Assembly (NCBI GenBank): GCA_946535985.1
Contig: CAMNDY010000011.1
Coordinates: 1 to 47,462 of the forward strand
Source: an uncultured Treponema sp.
GTDB taxonomy: Bacteria; Spirochaetota; Spirochaetia; Treponematales; Treponemataceae
DNA length: 47,462 bases
Direction of reading: 5' to 3'
The first letter of the stretch is position 1. Every line of letters starts with the position of its first letter. The notes beneath the pieces are model-generated. The model made no database searches. It was not told the origin of the DNA and was given only the letters and a program-made list of their open reading frames with translations. A program made the position numbers and the translations under genes. Positions 1-7,831 of this stretch are shown here, piece after piece.

Positions 1-69
1 TGTTTCTTCAGTCTTATCTGTTTCTTCAGTCTTATCTGTTTCTTCAGTCTTATCTGTTTCTTCAGTTTG
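1..69. repeat. 18-bp in-frame tandem repeat coding for TEETDK
   Basis: Three perfect 18-bp units (1-18, 19-36, 37-54; unit TGTTTCTTCAGTCTTATC on the plus strand) are followed by a partial unit at 55-66. The period is six codons, so changes in copy number keep the reading frame. Perfect identity implies recent expansion. The array continues past the left edge, so the full copy number is unknown. Confidence 0.95.
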
Positions 70-195
70 TTTACCGTCAGAACCAAGACCATCACAGGAA
101 GTAAGGCTTACCACAAGCCCCCACCCAGATAAAAGTATAGTAGTAATTAAAAAGGTTATCAGGTGTTTTTTTATTTTTTTAACTGTTTTAGCCAT
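1..195 (-). CDS. Lipoprotein, N-terminal part only (gene runs off the window edge)
   Basis: The ATG at 195-193 follows a strong Shine-Dalgarno sequence (GGAGG, about 206-210). The first 33 residues hold a lysine-rich start, a hydrophobic stretch and then Ser-Cys, so this is probably a lipoprotein signal peptide with an imperfect lipobox (about residues 31-34), though the n-region is long. After the cysteine comes a short Gly/Asp/Ser stretch and then tandem TEETDK hexapeptides, at least three copies and still running at the edge. Such acidic linkers usually tether an exported domain to the membrane; that domain lies outside the window. The gene follows gltS on the same strand with a 73-bp gap and may share its transcript. 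The function cannot be stated. Confidence 0.75.
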   Translation of the reverse strand, partial: MAKTVKKIKKHLITFLITTILLSGWGLVVSLTSCDGLGSDGKQTEETDKTEETDKTEETDKTEET

Positions 196-268
196 CGCAA
201 AAGTTCCTCCAAGTTGTAATGTAGTATAATTAGTTTCTTAATAAAAGACTAGCGGAGAGCACTATCTA

Positions 269-1660
269 TCAAAGAGCACCATCCCCTGCCCCTTTCTTTT
301 TGATACACATAACCCCTACAAGAATCAGATAATAAAGTGCCAGCAGCCCCAATACTATAAAGGTTGAAGCTGTTGATTTTGGAGCCATGCTTATAAGAAT
401 GAGCATTGGTGCACCAAAGGCAATGGCAACCCCACTACCGGAAACAAGATTATTGGCTGCAGGGGTCTTAAAGTCAGGGTCAATTTCGCGTACAAGAAGA
501 ATACCTGAACTTATTGTACCGGTGAGCATACCAAACATGGCAAGAAATCCTTCTTCTTCGTAGCCCTTGTAAACGCGTTTACAGAAGAATTTAAGATGAA
601 GGAAGGTAACAAGGCCGCCAAGAATACAGGTAAGGGCAAATGGAATCCATAAGCCATGTAAATCTTCAAAGTCAATAGAAGCAATTCCACAGATAATCAT
701 CACATCAAAGAAAAGACCGGAAATGCGGCTTAAAAGATAATTGTTCTGATACTGCATTTCCATAAGCTTAATCTTGCGGAACTTTGAAAGAATGTTGCGG
801 GTAAGGACTGCAAAAAGAGAGCCAAAAATAAAGTTAAAGCCCCAGAAAATTGGAGAAAGGGCATTTGCTACCCCGGGAGCAAATTTTGCAAGAAGGCTTG
901 TTACTGCCCAAAGCACAAAGAAGGTAAATACATAAACAAGAACAATCAGAGCAACCTGAATAGAAAGGCGATCGATCGACTGAGAAATAGGCATTTCTCC
1001 TTCATCCTGGAAGGTATCTACTGTTACAGAACCGGAAAGTTCCTTAACATCTTTGCGTTCAAACTTTCCGCGTTTGGCCTGAATATTAAGATAAATTACT
1101 CCAATTATACAGGCAACTAAAAATCCTGTGGCAGCAATTGCAAGCGCATAAGATTTTCCGCCGGCAAAGCCTAAAGCTTCATAACTTGAACCTATATTGT
1201 TAGCCTGCCCTGGTCCCTGGCCAAAGCCCATAGGAAGAAGAATACCTGCAGCTTTAAACATATCTGGTTTAATGGTATATGCAAGACCAAGTGAAATTAA
1301 AAGACCTATTATTCCCTGAATCATATAAGAACTTACTATCATGGCACCACTATTTATGGCAGTTCTTACTCCCCCGCCCTGGGAAAAATCACTTTTAGTA
1401 ACTCTAAGAGACATGGCAATAAAACCAAGGGCAATTCCGTGATAAGTAAGGGCATCTAAAAGACCAGGTTCTATTTCTATAAGATGAGTATACTTAAAGG
1501 CCAGGAGCAAAAAACCTGCAAGTACCGAAGTTGGCATAAGGGTCTTTTTAACAAAAGGAACCTTTAACCTCAATATGTTAGAAATAAGTACCAGCAGGGC
1601 AATAATACCAAGCTGTACTACTGGACTCCACAATCCGATGTTTTCTGCAGAATAGTTCAT
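269..1660 (-). CDS. gltS: Sodium/glutamate symporter family protein (GltS-like)
   Basis: A 463-residue polytopic membrane protein with about 10-12 hydrophobic segments along its length. The N-terminal pattern, the glycine-rich re-entrant segment (GMGFGQGPGQAN-like, about residues 143-155), the long hydrophilic central loop (about 195-230) and a second glycine-rich segment near residue 380 fit the GltS family of Na+-coupled glutamate transporters. It is longer than E. coli GltS (about 400 residues), mainly in the central loop. Its ATG overlaps the stop codon of the upstream acyltransferase gene (ATGA), so the two are probably translationally coupled, with a GAGGT ribosome site inside the upstream gene. 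Family confidence is good; the substrate could be another acidic amino acid or dicarboxylate. Confidence 0.75.
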   Translation of the reverse strand: MNYSAENIGLWSPVVQLGIIALLVLISNILRLKVPFVKKTLMPTSVLAGFLLLAFKYTHLIEIEPGLLDALTYHGIALGFIAMSLRVTKSDFSQGGGVRTAINSGAMIVSSYMIQGIIGLLISLGLAYTIKPDMFKAAGILLPMGFGQGPGQANNIGSSYEALGFAGGKSYALAIAATGFLVACIIGVIYLNIQAKRGKFERKDVKELSGSVTVDTFQDEGEMPISQSIDRLSIQVALIVLVYVFTFFVLWAVTSLLAKFAPGVANALSPIFWGFNFIFGSLFAVLTRNILSKFRKIKLMEMQYQNNYLLSRISGLFFDVMIICGIASIDFEDLHGLWIPFALTCILGGLVTFLHLKFFCKRVYKGYEEEGFLAMFGMLTGTISSGILLVREIDPDFKTPAANNLVSGSGVAIAFGAPMLILISMAPKSTASTFIVLGLLALYYLILVGVMCIKKKGAGDGAL

Positions 1661-2871
1661 AAATTACCTCGCAATATTTTCCATATAGTTATATATTTCC
1701 GCACGTTTAGCGGGGATTTTTTCTGATTAGCTTTTATTTCGTAATGGGTACCGGCGCTGTCCGAAAAAACAAAACCGTTACGGCTGTAAACAGACATATC
1801 GGGAATATCATTTATTAAAAGAGAAACAGCTTTTCCACTTTGGGGAAGGAACTCAAACCTGTTTTTGTACAAGGCCATTCTTCCGCTTCCAAGATCTTTT
1901 TCATTATGATCAGAATCTACAGTTTTAAGGGAAAGATCAGAATCGGTAAAAAACGGAGTCGCTTCATCACGGTCTGCGGTAGCTAACTCTTTAAGATAGT
2001 CCTCCTGTAAATCTTCCCATTCTTCTGTGTTCTTTACTCCAAAATCAGGGTTAAAATTTCCGTAAACATCAAAGTCACTTTCATTTCCACACTGGGTACA
2101 CATAACCTTATTGCCTTTAGAAGTAATCTTTCCAAGGGTCCTGCAGCGGGGACAAACACAGTAAGCACATTCAATTCCCAGGGCACGATTTTTTCCCTTA
2201 TAAGCTACAGCTTTTATAGCCTGACGTTCATAAGCATCTTCATTAATATCACTTACCACTGCCTGTGTAATCTCTTCAACAGACATATCAGCAAGCTGCT
2301 TGGGACTATAAACATTAACTACCTGTCCATAAGCTTTTCCCCGCCTAATTCCAAAACCCCAGCGGGGATTTGTAAGATATCCGCCTTCTATGCGGTAAGT
2401 AACAAGACTTGCCCCACAGATTTTTGCAAGCTTACCGGTAGCATCAAAAACAGGAAAATTTCTTCCGTCAAAGGAGCGGTTTCCTTCGGCAAAAAGGCAG
2501 ACATTGTATCCATTTCGAAGTTTGCGGATTATTTTCATAACTGTAAGGGTATCGGAAGAGCCCTTTATTTTTGCAATTGGTTCAAAGGCCCAGCGTAAAA
2601 GCTTAGAAATCCAGCCTTTGCGGTAAACATGTTCGCTTGCAACAAAATACATCTGCTTTTTAAAGCTCAAGCCAACAAGAACACAATCTAATTCGGTTGT
2701 ATGATTTGAAATAACAAGATAAGGCCCCTTTATTTTGGGAGCAGCTTTACATTTATAAGAATATATAAGCTTAAAAAAAGGAGCCGTAAAATACCAGAAA
2801 AAATTCCAGACCCCCTGATGCCTTCTATGTGCAGCCTTTTCTTTTTTTACATTTGAGTCCATTTTTGTCAT
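1657..2871 (-). CDS. plsC: PlsC-type 1-acylglycerol-3-phosphate acyltransferase with zinc ribbon
   Basis: A 404-residue protein whose N-terminal half has the glycerolipid acyltransferase motifs: NHTTELD with the catalytic His57-x4-Asp62, and FAEGNRS near residue 130, a variant of the usual EGTRS block. A membrane-associating hydrophobic segment (about residues 22-38) precedes them. Unlike ordinary PlsC (about 240 residues), it continues into a four-cysteine zinc ribbon (CPRC...CTQC, about residues 240-262) and a C-terminal domain I do not recognise. It would acylate lysophosphatidate or a related lysolipid at the inner membrane. An extended -10 box lies exactly 7 nt before the first ATG and there is no Shine-Dalgarno sequence, which favours this start over the second Met (residue 4) and suggests a leaderless mRNA. 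It is coupled to gltS downstream. Confidence 0.75.
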   Translation of the reverse strand: MTKMDSNVKKEKAAHRRHQGVWNFFWYFTAPFFKLIYSYKCKAAPKIKGPYLVISNHTTELDCVLVGLSFKKQMYFVASEHVYRKGWISKLLRWAFEPIAKIKGSSDTLTVMKIIRKLRNGYNVCLFAEGNRSFDGRNFPVFDATGKLAKICGASLVTYRIEGGYLTNPRWGFGIRRGKAYGQVVNVYSPKQLADMSVEEITQAVVSDINEDAYERQAIKAVAYKGKNRALGIECAYCVCPRCRTLGKITSKGNKVMCTQCGNESDFDVYGNFNPDFGVKNTEEWEDLQEDYLKELATADRDEATPFFTDSDLSLKTVDSDHNEKDLGSGRMALYKNRFEFLPQSGKAVSLLINDIPDMSVYSRNGFVFSDSAGTHYEIKANQKKSPLNVRKYITIWKILRGNL

Positions 2872-2878
2872 TTAAAAA

Positions 2879-2884
2879 ATTATA
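2879..2884 (-). promoter_or_regulatory. Extended -10 box for plsC, 7 nt from the ATG
   Basis: TATAAT on the minus strand preceded by TG-T (extended -10). Only 7 nt separate it from the ATG at 2871, so transcription should start at or next to the start codon. The -35 region is weak (TTTCAA at 17-bp spacing, 3 of 6). Confidence 0.6.
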
Positions 2885-2927
2885 ACATGGATTTTGAAAT
2901 ATTGAAATAAATAATTGTTTTAATTTT

Positions 2928-4181
2928 TTAGTTATCGAATACCTTTTTACGCCATTCTGCTTCGTAATCGGCCATAGAGGCTTTTGAATCGGTTGTAATG
3001 GCAGAATTAAGATATGGTTCAACTACTACAGATTTATAAGAATCCCAGCGGGCAGGAAGCTTTTGCGGAACCTTTAATAATTGAGCCGGAGGAAGATTTG
3101 TAAGAAGCTGATTGTAATATATAGGAAGAACATGTTCAGTTACATCGCGCAAGGAAGAAAATCCATCGGCAATTCCAAACATTTCATTATTAAGCTCCAT
3201 CTGGATTTTTCGTTCAAGAATTTCTTTTTGATTTTCGGAGTCAAAGAACCAGGTAAGAAATTCAGTGGCTCCCTGCTCGTTGCGGGCTTTTGTATAAATG
3301 CCTGTCATTAAAAGGGAATCTTCAATAGGAATAAAATCATCACCTGCTATCCAGCGGTAATCAATATTGAGTTCCTGATTTTTCATATATCCAAACATTT
3401 TATTACTTGTAGTATAGGCAAGCAGAGTTCTTCCCGAAGTAACCTGGCGGTAATCAGGCATAAAAAGATATTTATAGGCAAAATCCTGTTCTTCCTGGGC
3501 AGAGCTGTTTGTATTTATAATCCAGTCGCGGTCGTAAGAAACGACATTTCTAAGGCGAAGATCGCTCCAGACAATCTGCCCCTTCTCTTCCCTAAAATCT
3601 ACCCTGTAAAGCTTTGTGGTAAGATACAAAAAGTCATCATTTGCAGAAGGCAAAAATCCTATGCGGCTAAAAGTTCCTTTTTTGTTTTTTTCATTGTAAC
3701 TCAGGCCAGCTGCTTTTATCTGGTCCAGAGTCATTGTGTAATTTTCGGAAATAAAATCTTTGTTTGATTCTGCAAAAATTACCGCAGGAAGATTAAAGCT
3801 TACAGGCAAAAGATATTGAGTTTTACGAATCTTGCCGGCCTCTAAAAGCTGACTATAAAACATTGAAGAAGAAATTGTCTGACGGTCAAAAAGATAATCA
3901 AGAGACTTAAACTGCTTTTGAGTTTTGTCTGTACAAAGCCAGGAGCCTATTACAATATCGGGAGGAAGCTCGTCTTTTGCAGGTGGTAGTTCCTGAGCAG
4001 GATTTTCTTTATATACAATTACAGCATTGCTTCCCGGATGAGTAAAATTAAAAAGTTCTGTGTACTGTGCAAACTCGGCGCTGGAAGTCCAGATAATAAT
4101 TCTTGATTGCTCAGGTTCATCACAGGAACACAAAAGAAAGGAAGCGGCAAGAAAGATTGCTGCAAAAAAAATTCTTCTCAA
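2928..4181 (-). CDS. Extracellular solute-binding lipoprotein (ABC-type, family 1-like)
   Basis: A 417-residue exported lipoprotein: signal peptide with lipobox Leu17-Cys-Ser-Cys20, then a start typical of family 1 solute-binding proteins (IIIWTSSAEFAQYTELFN, like the II.W....... opening of sugar-binding proteins). Further conserved-looking parts are the hydrophobic strand near residues 70-80 and a C-terminal ATEFLTWFFDSENQKEIL segment typical of the family hinge and C-lobe. The start codon is TTG (4181-4179), 1 nt after the stop of the aminotransferase gene, with AGAGG correctly placed upstream. No permease or ATPase genes lie next to it, so it either serves a transporter encoded elsewhere or is a sensor or orphan. 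The ligand is unknown. Confidence 0.75.
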   Translation of the reverse strand: MRRIFFAAIFLAASFLLCSCDEPEQSRIIIWTSSAEFAQYTELFNFTHPGSNAVIVYKENPAQELPPAKDELPPDIVIGSWLCTDKTQKQFKSLDYLFDRQTISSSMFYSQLLEAGKIRKTQYLLPVSFNLPAVIFAESNKDFISENYTMTLDQIKAAGLSYNEKNKKGTFSRIGFLPSANDDFLYLTTKLYRVDFREEKGQIVWSDLRLRNVVSYDRDWIINTNSSAQEEQDFAYKYLFMPDYRQVTSGRTLLAYTTSNKMFGYMKNQELNIDYRWIAGDDFIPIEDSLLMTGIYTKARNEQGATEFLTWFFDSENQKEILERKIQMELNNEMFGIADGFSSLRDVTEHVLPIYYNQLLTNLPPAQLLKVPQKLPARWDSYKSVVVEPYLNSAITTDSKASMADYEAEWRKKVFDN

Positions 4182-4182
4182 A

Positions 4183-5469
4183 TTACATAGCCTCTGCTAC
4201 ATTATATATGGCAGAATAAACTTCATCAATCTTTTCTTCGTCAATGCTTGAGAAGGCAACGCGCAACGTATTGGCATCAATCTGAATAATACCAATTCCT
4301 TTTTCGGCAAGAAGCTTTTTGCGGATATCTTCTGCATTTGAAGTCTTTACATTAAAGCTCATAAAGTAGCCTGAATTAAAAGGCAAAGGTTCAAGAACAG
4401 AGGATTTGTGTGTATTTACAAATTTTCTTACAGCATCATAGCGGCGCTTAAGCATTGCACGAAGTTCTTTTTTCTGTTTATTGTGTTCTTCATCATTCAA
4501 AGCATGAAGAACAAGAGCCTGGCTTGGTGTAGAAGAACAGGAAACAGAAGAACGGATTGCAGACATAAACTTAATCTGAAGGGCTGTAATCTGCTCATCA
4601 GTAAGACCTTTTGAAGCAAAAGTTACAAAACCGGTTCTAAAGCCCCAGGCAAAATCTTCTTTTGTAGGACCATCTGCTTTTATTGCAAGAATGTTTTCGT
4701 GCATATCTGCAAAGTAAGCAAAGAGAGACTGAGGTTCAATATCATCTTCGTAGTTGAGTCCAAAGTATGCGTCGTCGCTGAGGACCAGAACCTTTGCACC
4801 ACTTTCTGCAATTTCCTTTACAATGCGGCAAATTTCAGCAGCTTCTTTTTTTGTAGGACTGTAACCGCTTGGATTCTGAGGGAAGTTTAACAAAACACGA
4901 ACAGAACCATATTTTGCAGCATCGGCTTTCATAGCTTCTTCGAGGGCTTTAAGATTAAAACCATTTCCTTCAAAGCATTTGAACTGATGGAATTCTGCAT
5001 TGCGGCGGGCACAACAGATAAGCTCGTAGTTATCCCAGCAAGGATCTGCAGCAAGCAGAGGTTTTGTTTCGTCAACAAAAAGATCTGATACATAAGAAAG
5101 TACGGCTGTAAGACCTGGTACTAAAATTGGCAGAGAGATTTTTTTACCGGCAAGAGAAGGATTTTTTTCAATAATTTTTTCTTTCCAAAGAGCACGTAAA
5201 TCTGGATTTCCGGCTGTTTTTGCATAAGCTACAGTTTCGCGTGGATTAAATGAAGGCATTGATTTTTTGTAAGAATCAAGCTCAATTGGAGTTCCACCAG
5301 AAACTGCCATACCGATTGTTCCATTTGCAAGAAAAGCATCTTTTGCTGCTTCTGCACCCTGAGAAATAATACCATTTGGAAAATAAAGTCTTTTGCCCAT
5401 ATCAGACAAAAGTGCGTCTACAACAGACCCCTTGAGAGTCTCGTTTAATTCAATTGCCAGTTTATTCAT
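4183..5469 (-). CDS. PLP-dependent aminotransferase, class I/II fold
   Basis: A 428-residue fold-type I aminotransferase. Visible motifs are the aromatic-PLP region PGLTAVLSY, NFPQNPSGYSPT (PLP-contacting Asn), the Asp/Tyr pair in LSDDAYFG, the Schiff-base lysine in DGPTKEDF, and GFRTGF with the substrate-carboxylate Arg. It probably makes or degrades an amino acid such as aspartate, alanine or an aromatic one; the sequence does not fix which. I chose the ATG at 5469: a longer reading from a TTG at 5508 would start inside the -35 box of the promoter. The -10 box ends 10 nt before this ATG and there is no Shine-Dalgarno sequence, which suggests leaderless translation. The solute-binding lipoprotein gene follows after 1 nt. 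Confidence 0.85.
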   Translation of the reverse strand: MNKLAIELNETLKGSVVDALLSDMGKRLYFPNGIISQGAEAAKDAFLANGTIGMAVSGGTPIELDSYKKSMPSFNPRETVAYAKTAGNPDLRALWKEKIIEKNPSLAGKKISLPILVPGLTAVLSYVSDLFVDETKPLLAADPCWDNYELICCARRNAEFHQFKCFEGNGFNLKALEEAMKADAAKYGSVRVLLNFPQNPSGYSPTKKEAAEICRIVKEIAESGAKVLVLSDDAYFGLNYEDDIEPQSLFAYFADMHENILAIKADGPTKEDFAWGFRTGFVTFASKGLTDEQITALQIKFMSAIRSSVSCSSTPSQALVLHALNDEEHNKQKKELRAMLKRRYDAVRKFVNTHKSSVLEPLPFNSGYFMSFNVKTSNAEDIRKKLLAEKGIGIIQIDANTLRVAFSSIDEEKIDEVYSAIYNVAEAM

Positions 5470-5479
5470 AACGGATGAT

Positions 5480-5508
5480 ATTATGGTAAAAATGCATAGA
5501 AAAGTCAA
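5480..5508 (-). promoter_or_regulatory. Sigma-70 type promoter for the aminotransferase gene
   Basis: On the minus strand: TTGACT (5503-5508), 17-bp spacer, CATAAT (5480-5485). Both hexamers match the consensus at 5 of 6 positions. The start codon at 5469 lies 10 nt past the -10 box, so the 5' leader should be only about 3-4 nt. Confidence 0.75.
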
Positions 5509-5551
5509 TATTTTGCAGATTTATTCATTTTTATGCGCAATTCTTGTATAT

Positions 5552-5926
5552 TTATGCAAGAAAAGAGAAAAGATCGCCTGCCTGAGGCTGTGCACCGTTG
5601 AGAATATATGGAGTTTGAAGTGCCTTCTGCAACTGTTTCTGATAGTTTTTAATGAGGGCTTCTGTCTGGTCAGGAGAAAGGTCTTTTACAGGCTTTGCAG
5701 GTTCATTTTTAATTGCAGAAACGCGTTCAATAAGAGAGTTTAGAATACGTAATTTACTGATTGAAACACCATTCTGACCATTACCGGCAGCAACACCTGA
5801 AACGTGATCAAAATGAGAATAAAGGAGTGCCGACTTGCTTACTGGAACATACATTTTTCCGGCAGCTTCTACAATCGACGAATTGCTATATGAGAAAGCA
5901 GCTAATCCAGGAATGATTGAACTCAT
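5552..5926 (-). CDS. Unknown 124-residue protein with a sigma-28-like promoter
   Basis: A conserved-looking small soluble protein with no signal peptide and no domain I recognise. The N-terminal third is rich in Ser/Ala/Gly, with the pattern of an exported flagellar or structural protein; the C-terminal half is helical (ALIKNYQKQLQKAL). The start at 5926 is firm: ACCTCC on the plus strand (5933-5938) is a perfect GGAGGT ribosome site. A sigma-28-like promoter lies directly upstream (5946-5972), the best reason to suspect a role in motility. It is divergent from the kinase gene and just upstream of the aminotransferase unit. No terminator is visible after it. Function unknown; the motility link is inference. 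Confidence 0.7.
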   Translation of the reverse strand: MSSIIPGLAAFSYSNSSIVEAAGKMYVPVSKSALLYSHFDHVSGVAAGNGQNGVSISKLRILNSLIERVSAIKNEPAKPVKDLSPDQTEALIKNYQKQLQKALQTPYILNGAQPQAGDLFSFLA

Positions 5927-5945
5927 TTTCCTACCTCCATTTTAT

Positions 5946-5972
5946 TTATCGGAATTAGAAAAAAATGTATTA
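5946..5972 (-). promoter_or_regulatory. Sigma-28 (FliA)-like promoter of the 124-residue gene
   Basis: Minus strand: TAAT (5969-5972), 15-bp spacer, TCCGATAA (5946-5953), against the flagellar consensus TAAA-N15-GCCGATAA. The -10 element matches 7 of 8 and the -35 core 3 of 4. The predicted start point sits at the edge of the ribosome site, giving a very short leader. Confidence 0.55.
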
Positions 5973-6010
5973 GTTTTTTTTGAAGGAAGAGTCTGCAGCT
6001 CATTTTCAAT

Positions 6011-6039
6011 TTTACTTTTACTGCTTTTGCCTTTATAAT
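6011..6039 (+). promoter_or_regulatory. Sigma-70 type promoter of the nucleoside kinase gene
   Basis: TTTACT (6011-6016), 17-bp spacer, TATAAT (6034-6039). The leader of about 27 nt carries GAGGT at 6062-6066. The region is divergent with the sigma-28-like promoter of the neighbouring gene. Confidence 0.6.
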
Positions 6040-6072
6040 TAAAGAACAATATTTTTTTTACGAGGTTTGTTC

Positions 6073-7746
6073 ATGGACAAAAAGAAAATTAAAGTAACAT
6101 TAATTTACGAAGATAAAAAAGTTTCAGAAAAAACAGTGGAATTTCCAACCCCTGTTACAGATATAATTGATGGATTTGGTTTACCTGTAGAAAATATCTA
6201 TGCAGTAAAAATCAACAATGAGGTAAGACCGCTCGACACCCCTATTCAATTTACAGCAAATATTGAGCCTATTTTGAATAACACAAAGGATGGAAGTAAC
6301 GTTTACCGCCGCTCTCTCTGTCTTTTGCTTGCAGCTGCCAGTCATAATCTCTTTCCGGAGAAACGCCTTATTGTAGGACACAGTCTTGGGCACGGATATT
6401 TTTACACTTATGATAACGAAAAATCTGTTCACATTGATGTTATAAACAAGCTCAATAAAGAAATGACTCGTCTCATTAAAGAAGATATTCCAATTACTAC
6501 AGAGTTCGTTTCTTACCAGGAAGCAACAAAACTTTTTGAAAAACTCGGAATGATAGAAACCCGCAAGCAGCTAAACTTCGTCTGCTCTCCAAAAATCAAA
6601 ATTAATTCTATCGGAGATTTTTCTGATATCTACTTTGGACCTCTTGTACGCTCAACAGGAACTCTTAAAATGTATGATATTCTCCAGTATAAAAACGGTT
6701 TCCTTCTCCGCTTCCCACGCACTTCAGACCCTGAGCATCTGGAAGTTTTCAAAGATCAGCCAAAGCTTTATGAAGTTTACCAGAAATACAAGGAATGGGG
6801 AAAACGCGTAAACGTTACTTCTGCCGCTTCTCTTAATGAGCTTGTTGCAAACCGCCAGATAAATGACTTTATTGATATTACCGAAACTTATCAGCAAAAA
6901 AATATTTCTCAGATTGCTTCGCAGATTGTTGCAAAAAAGACTGTCCGCGTTGTTTTAATTGCTGGACCTTCTTCTTCGGGAAAAACAACTTCTGCAAAAA
7001 AACTTGCGCTCGAACTCATGGCAATGGGTTACACACCAAAGGTAATCAGTCTTGACTGCTACTATGCCGGCCGCGACAAAACCCCGCTCGACGCCGAGGG
7101 AAAACCTGACTATGAATGTCTTGAGGCCTTGAACATTTCTCTGCTCAATAAAAACCTTGTAGATCTCTTTAAGGGAAAAGAAGTTACAATACCTTCTTAC
7201 GACTTCCACACAGGAACGAGCTACTTTGAAGACAAGAACAAGTTGAAGCTGGAACAGAATGATATTCTTATTATGGAAGGAATTCACGGCCTTAATCCAA
7301 AGTTAACACCAAAGGTTCCTGATGAATACAAATTTAAGATTTATCTTTCTGCCCTAACCCAGCTGAACCTTGATGACCATAACCGCATTTCTACAAGCGA
7401 CAACCGCCTTATCCGCCGCATTGTACGCGACAACAACTTCCGCGGAAAGTCTGCAGCAGGAACAATTGAAATGTGGCCAAGTGTAACACGAGGAGAAGAG
7501 CTTCATATCTTCCCGTTCCAGAATAATGCAGATGCAATTTTGAATACGGCCCTGGATTATGAGCTCAGTGTATTGCGTGTATATGCAGCTCCACTTTTGC
7601 GCCAGGTAACACCACTCGAAAAGGAATTTTCAGAAGCCCGCCGTCTCTTGAGCTTCCTCGAAAACTTCTCTACTATTCCGCCGACGGTTGTTCCGCCAAA
7701 GTCTATTATCCGCGAGTTTATTGGGGGTTCTGCATTCCATTACTAA
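6073..7746 (+). CDS. Nucleoside (uridine-type) kinase with N-terminal TGS/ThrRS-like region
   Basis: A 557-residue two-part protein. The first about 70 residues resemble a TGS domain, followed by a region like the second additional domain of threonyl/alanyl-tRNA synthetases, with the GHSLGHGY motif near residue 100. The C-terminal half is a P-loop kinase of the uridine kinase/phosphoribulokinase family: Walker A GPSSSGKTT (298-306), DCYY after strand 2, and MEGIHGLNP. It would phosphorylate a nucleoside, probably uridine or cytidine, but this fused subfamily (found in clostridia and spirochaetes) is poorly characterised. I chose the ATG at 6073: the in-frame TTG at 6067 abuts the GAGGT ribosome site, which is spaced correctly for the ATG. 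A hairpin repeat follows the stop codon by 2 nt. Confidence 0.8.
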   Translation: MDKKKIKVTLIYEDKKVSEKTVEFPTPVTDIIDGFGLPVENIYAVKINNEVRPLDTPIQFTANIEPILNNTKDGSNVYRRSLCLLLAAASHNLFPEKRLIVGHSLGHGYFYTYDNEKSVHIDVINKLNKEMTRLIKEDIPITTEFVSYQEATKLFEKLGMIETRKQLNFVCSPKIKINSIGDFSDIYFGPLVRSTGTLKMYDILQYKNGFLLRFPRTSDPEHLEVFKDQPKLYEVYQKYKEWGKRVNVTSAASLNELVANRQINDFIDITETYQQKNISQIASQIVAKKTVRVVLIAGPSSSGKTTSAKKLALELMAMGYTPKVISLDCYYAGRDKTPLDAEGKPDYECLEALNISLLNKNLVDLFKGKEVTIPSYDFHTGTSYFEDKNKLKLEQNDILIMEGIHGLNPKLTPKVPDEYKFKIYLSALTQLNLDDHNRISTSDNRLIRRIVRDNNFRGKSAAGTIEMWPSVTRGEELHIFPFQNNADAILNTALDYELSVLRVYAAPLLRQVTPLEKEFSEARRLLSFLENFSTIPPTVVPPKSIIREFIGGSAFHY

Positions 7747-7748
7747 GT

Positions 7749-7778
7749 GAGATTCCCGGGTCAAGCCCGGGAATGACA
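7749..7778 (+). repeat. Hairpin repeat family A, copy 1 (variant stem)
   Basis: A 30-bp palindromic unit beginning GAGATTCCCGGGTCAAG, stem TTCCCGGG / CCCGGGAA around TCAAG, starting 2 nt after the kinase stop codon. The stem differs from the other copies at two positions, both compensated on the other arm. There is no U-tract, so it is not a standard terminator. A truncated copy (7779-7789) follows. Confidence 0.9.
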
Positions 7779-7801
7779 TGTCATTGTCGTGATAACAAAA
7801 G

Positions 7802-7831
7802 TGTCATTGTCGGGCTTGACCCGACAATCTC
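7802..7831 (-). repeat. Hairpin repeat family A, copy 2, overlapping the 3' end of fliJ
   Basis: The same 30-bp unit in the opposite orientation (stem TTGTCGGG / CCCGACAA, loop TCAAG on the minus strand). It encodes the last residues of FliJ and supplies its TGA at 7806-7804. Copies 1 and 2 face each other between convergent genes. Confidence 0.9.
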
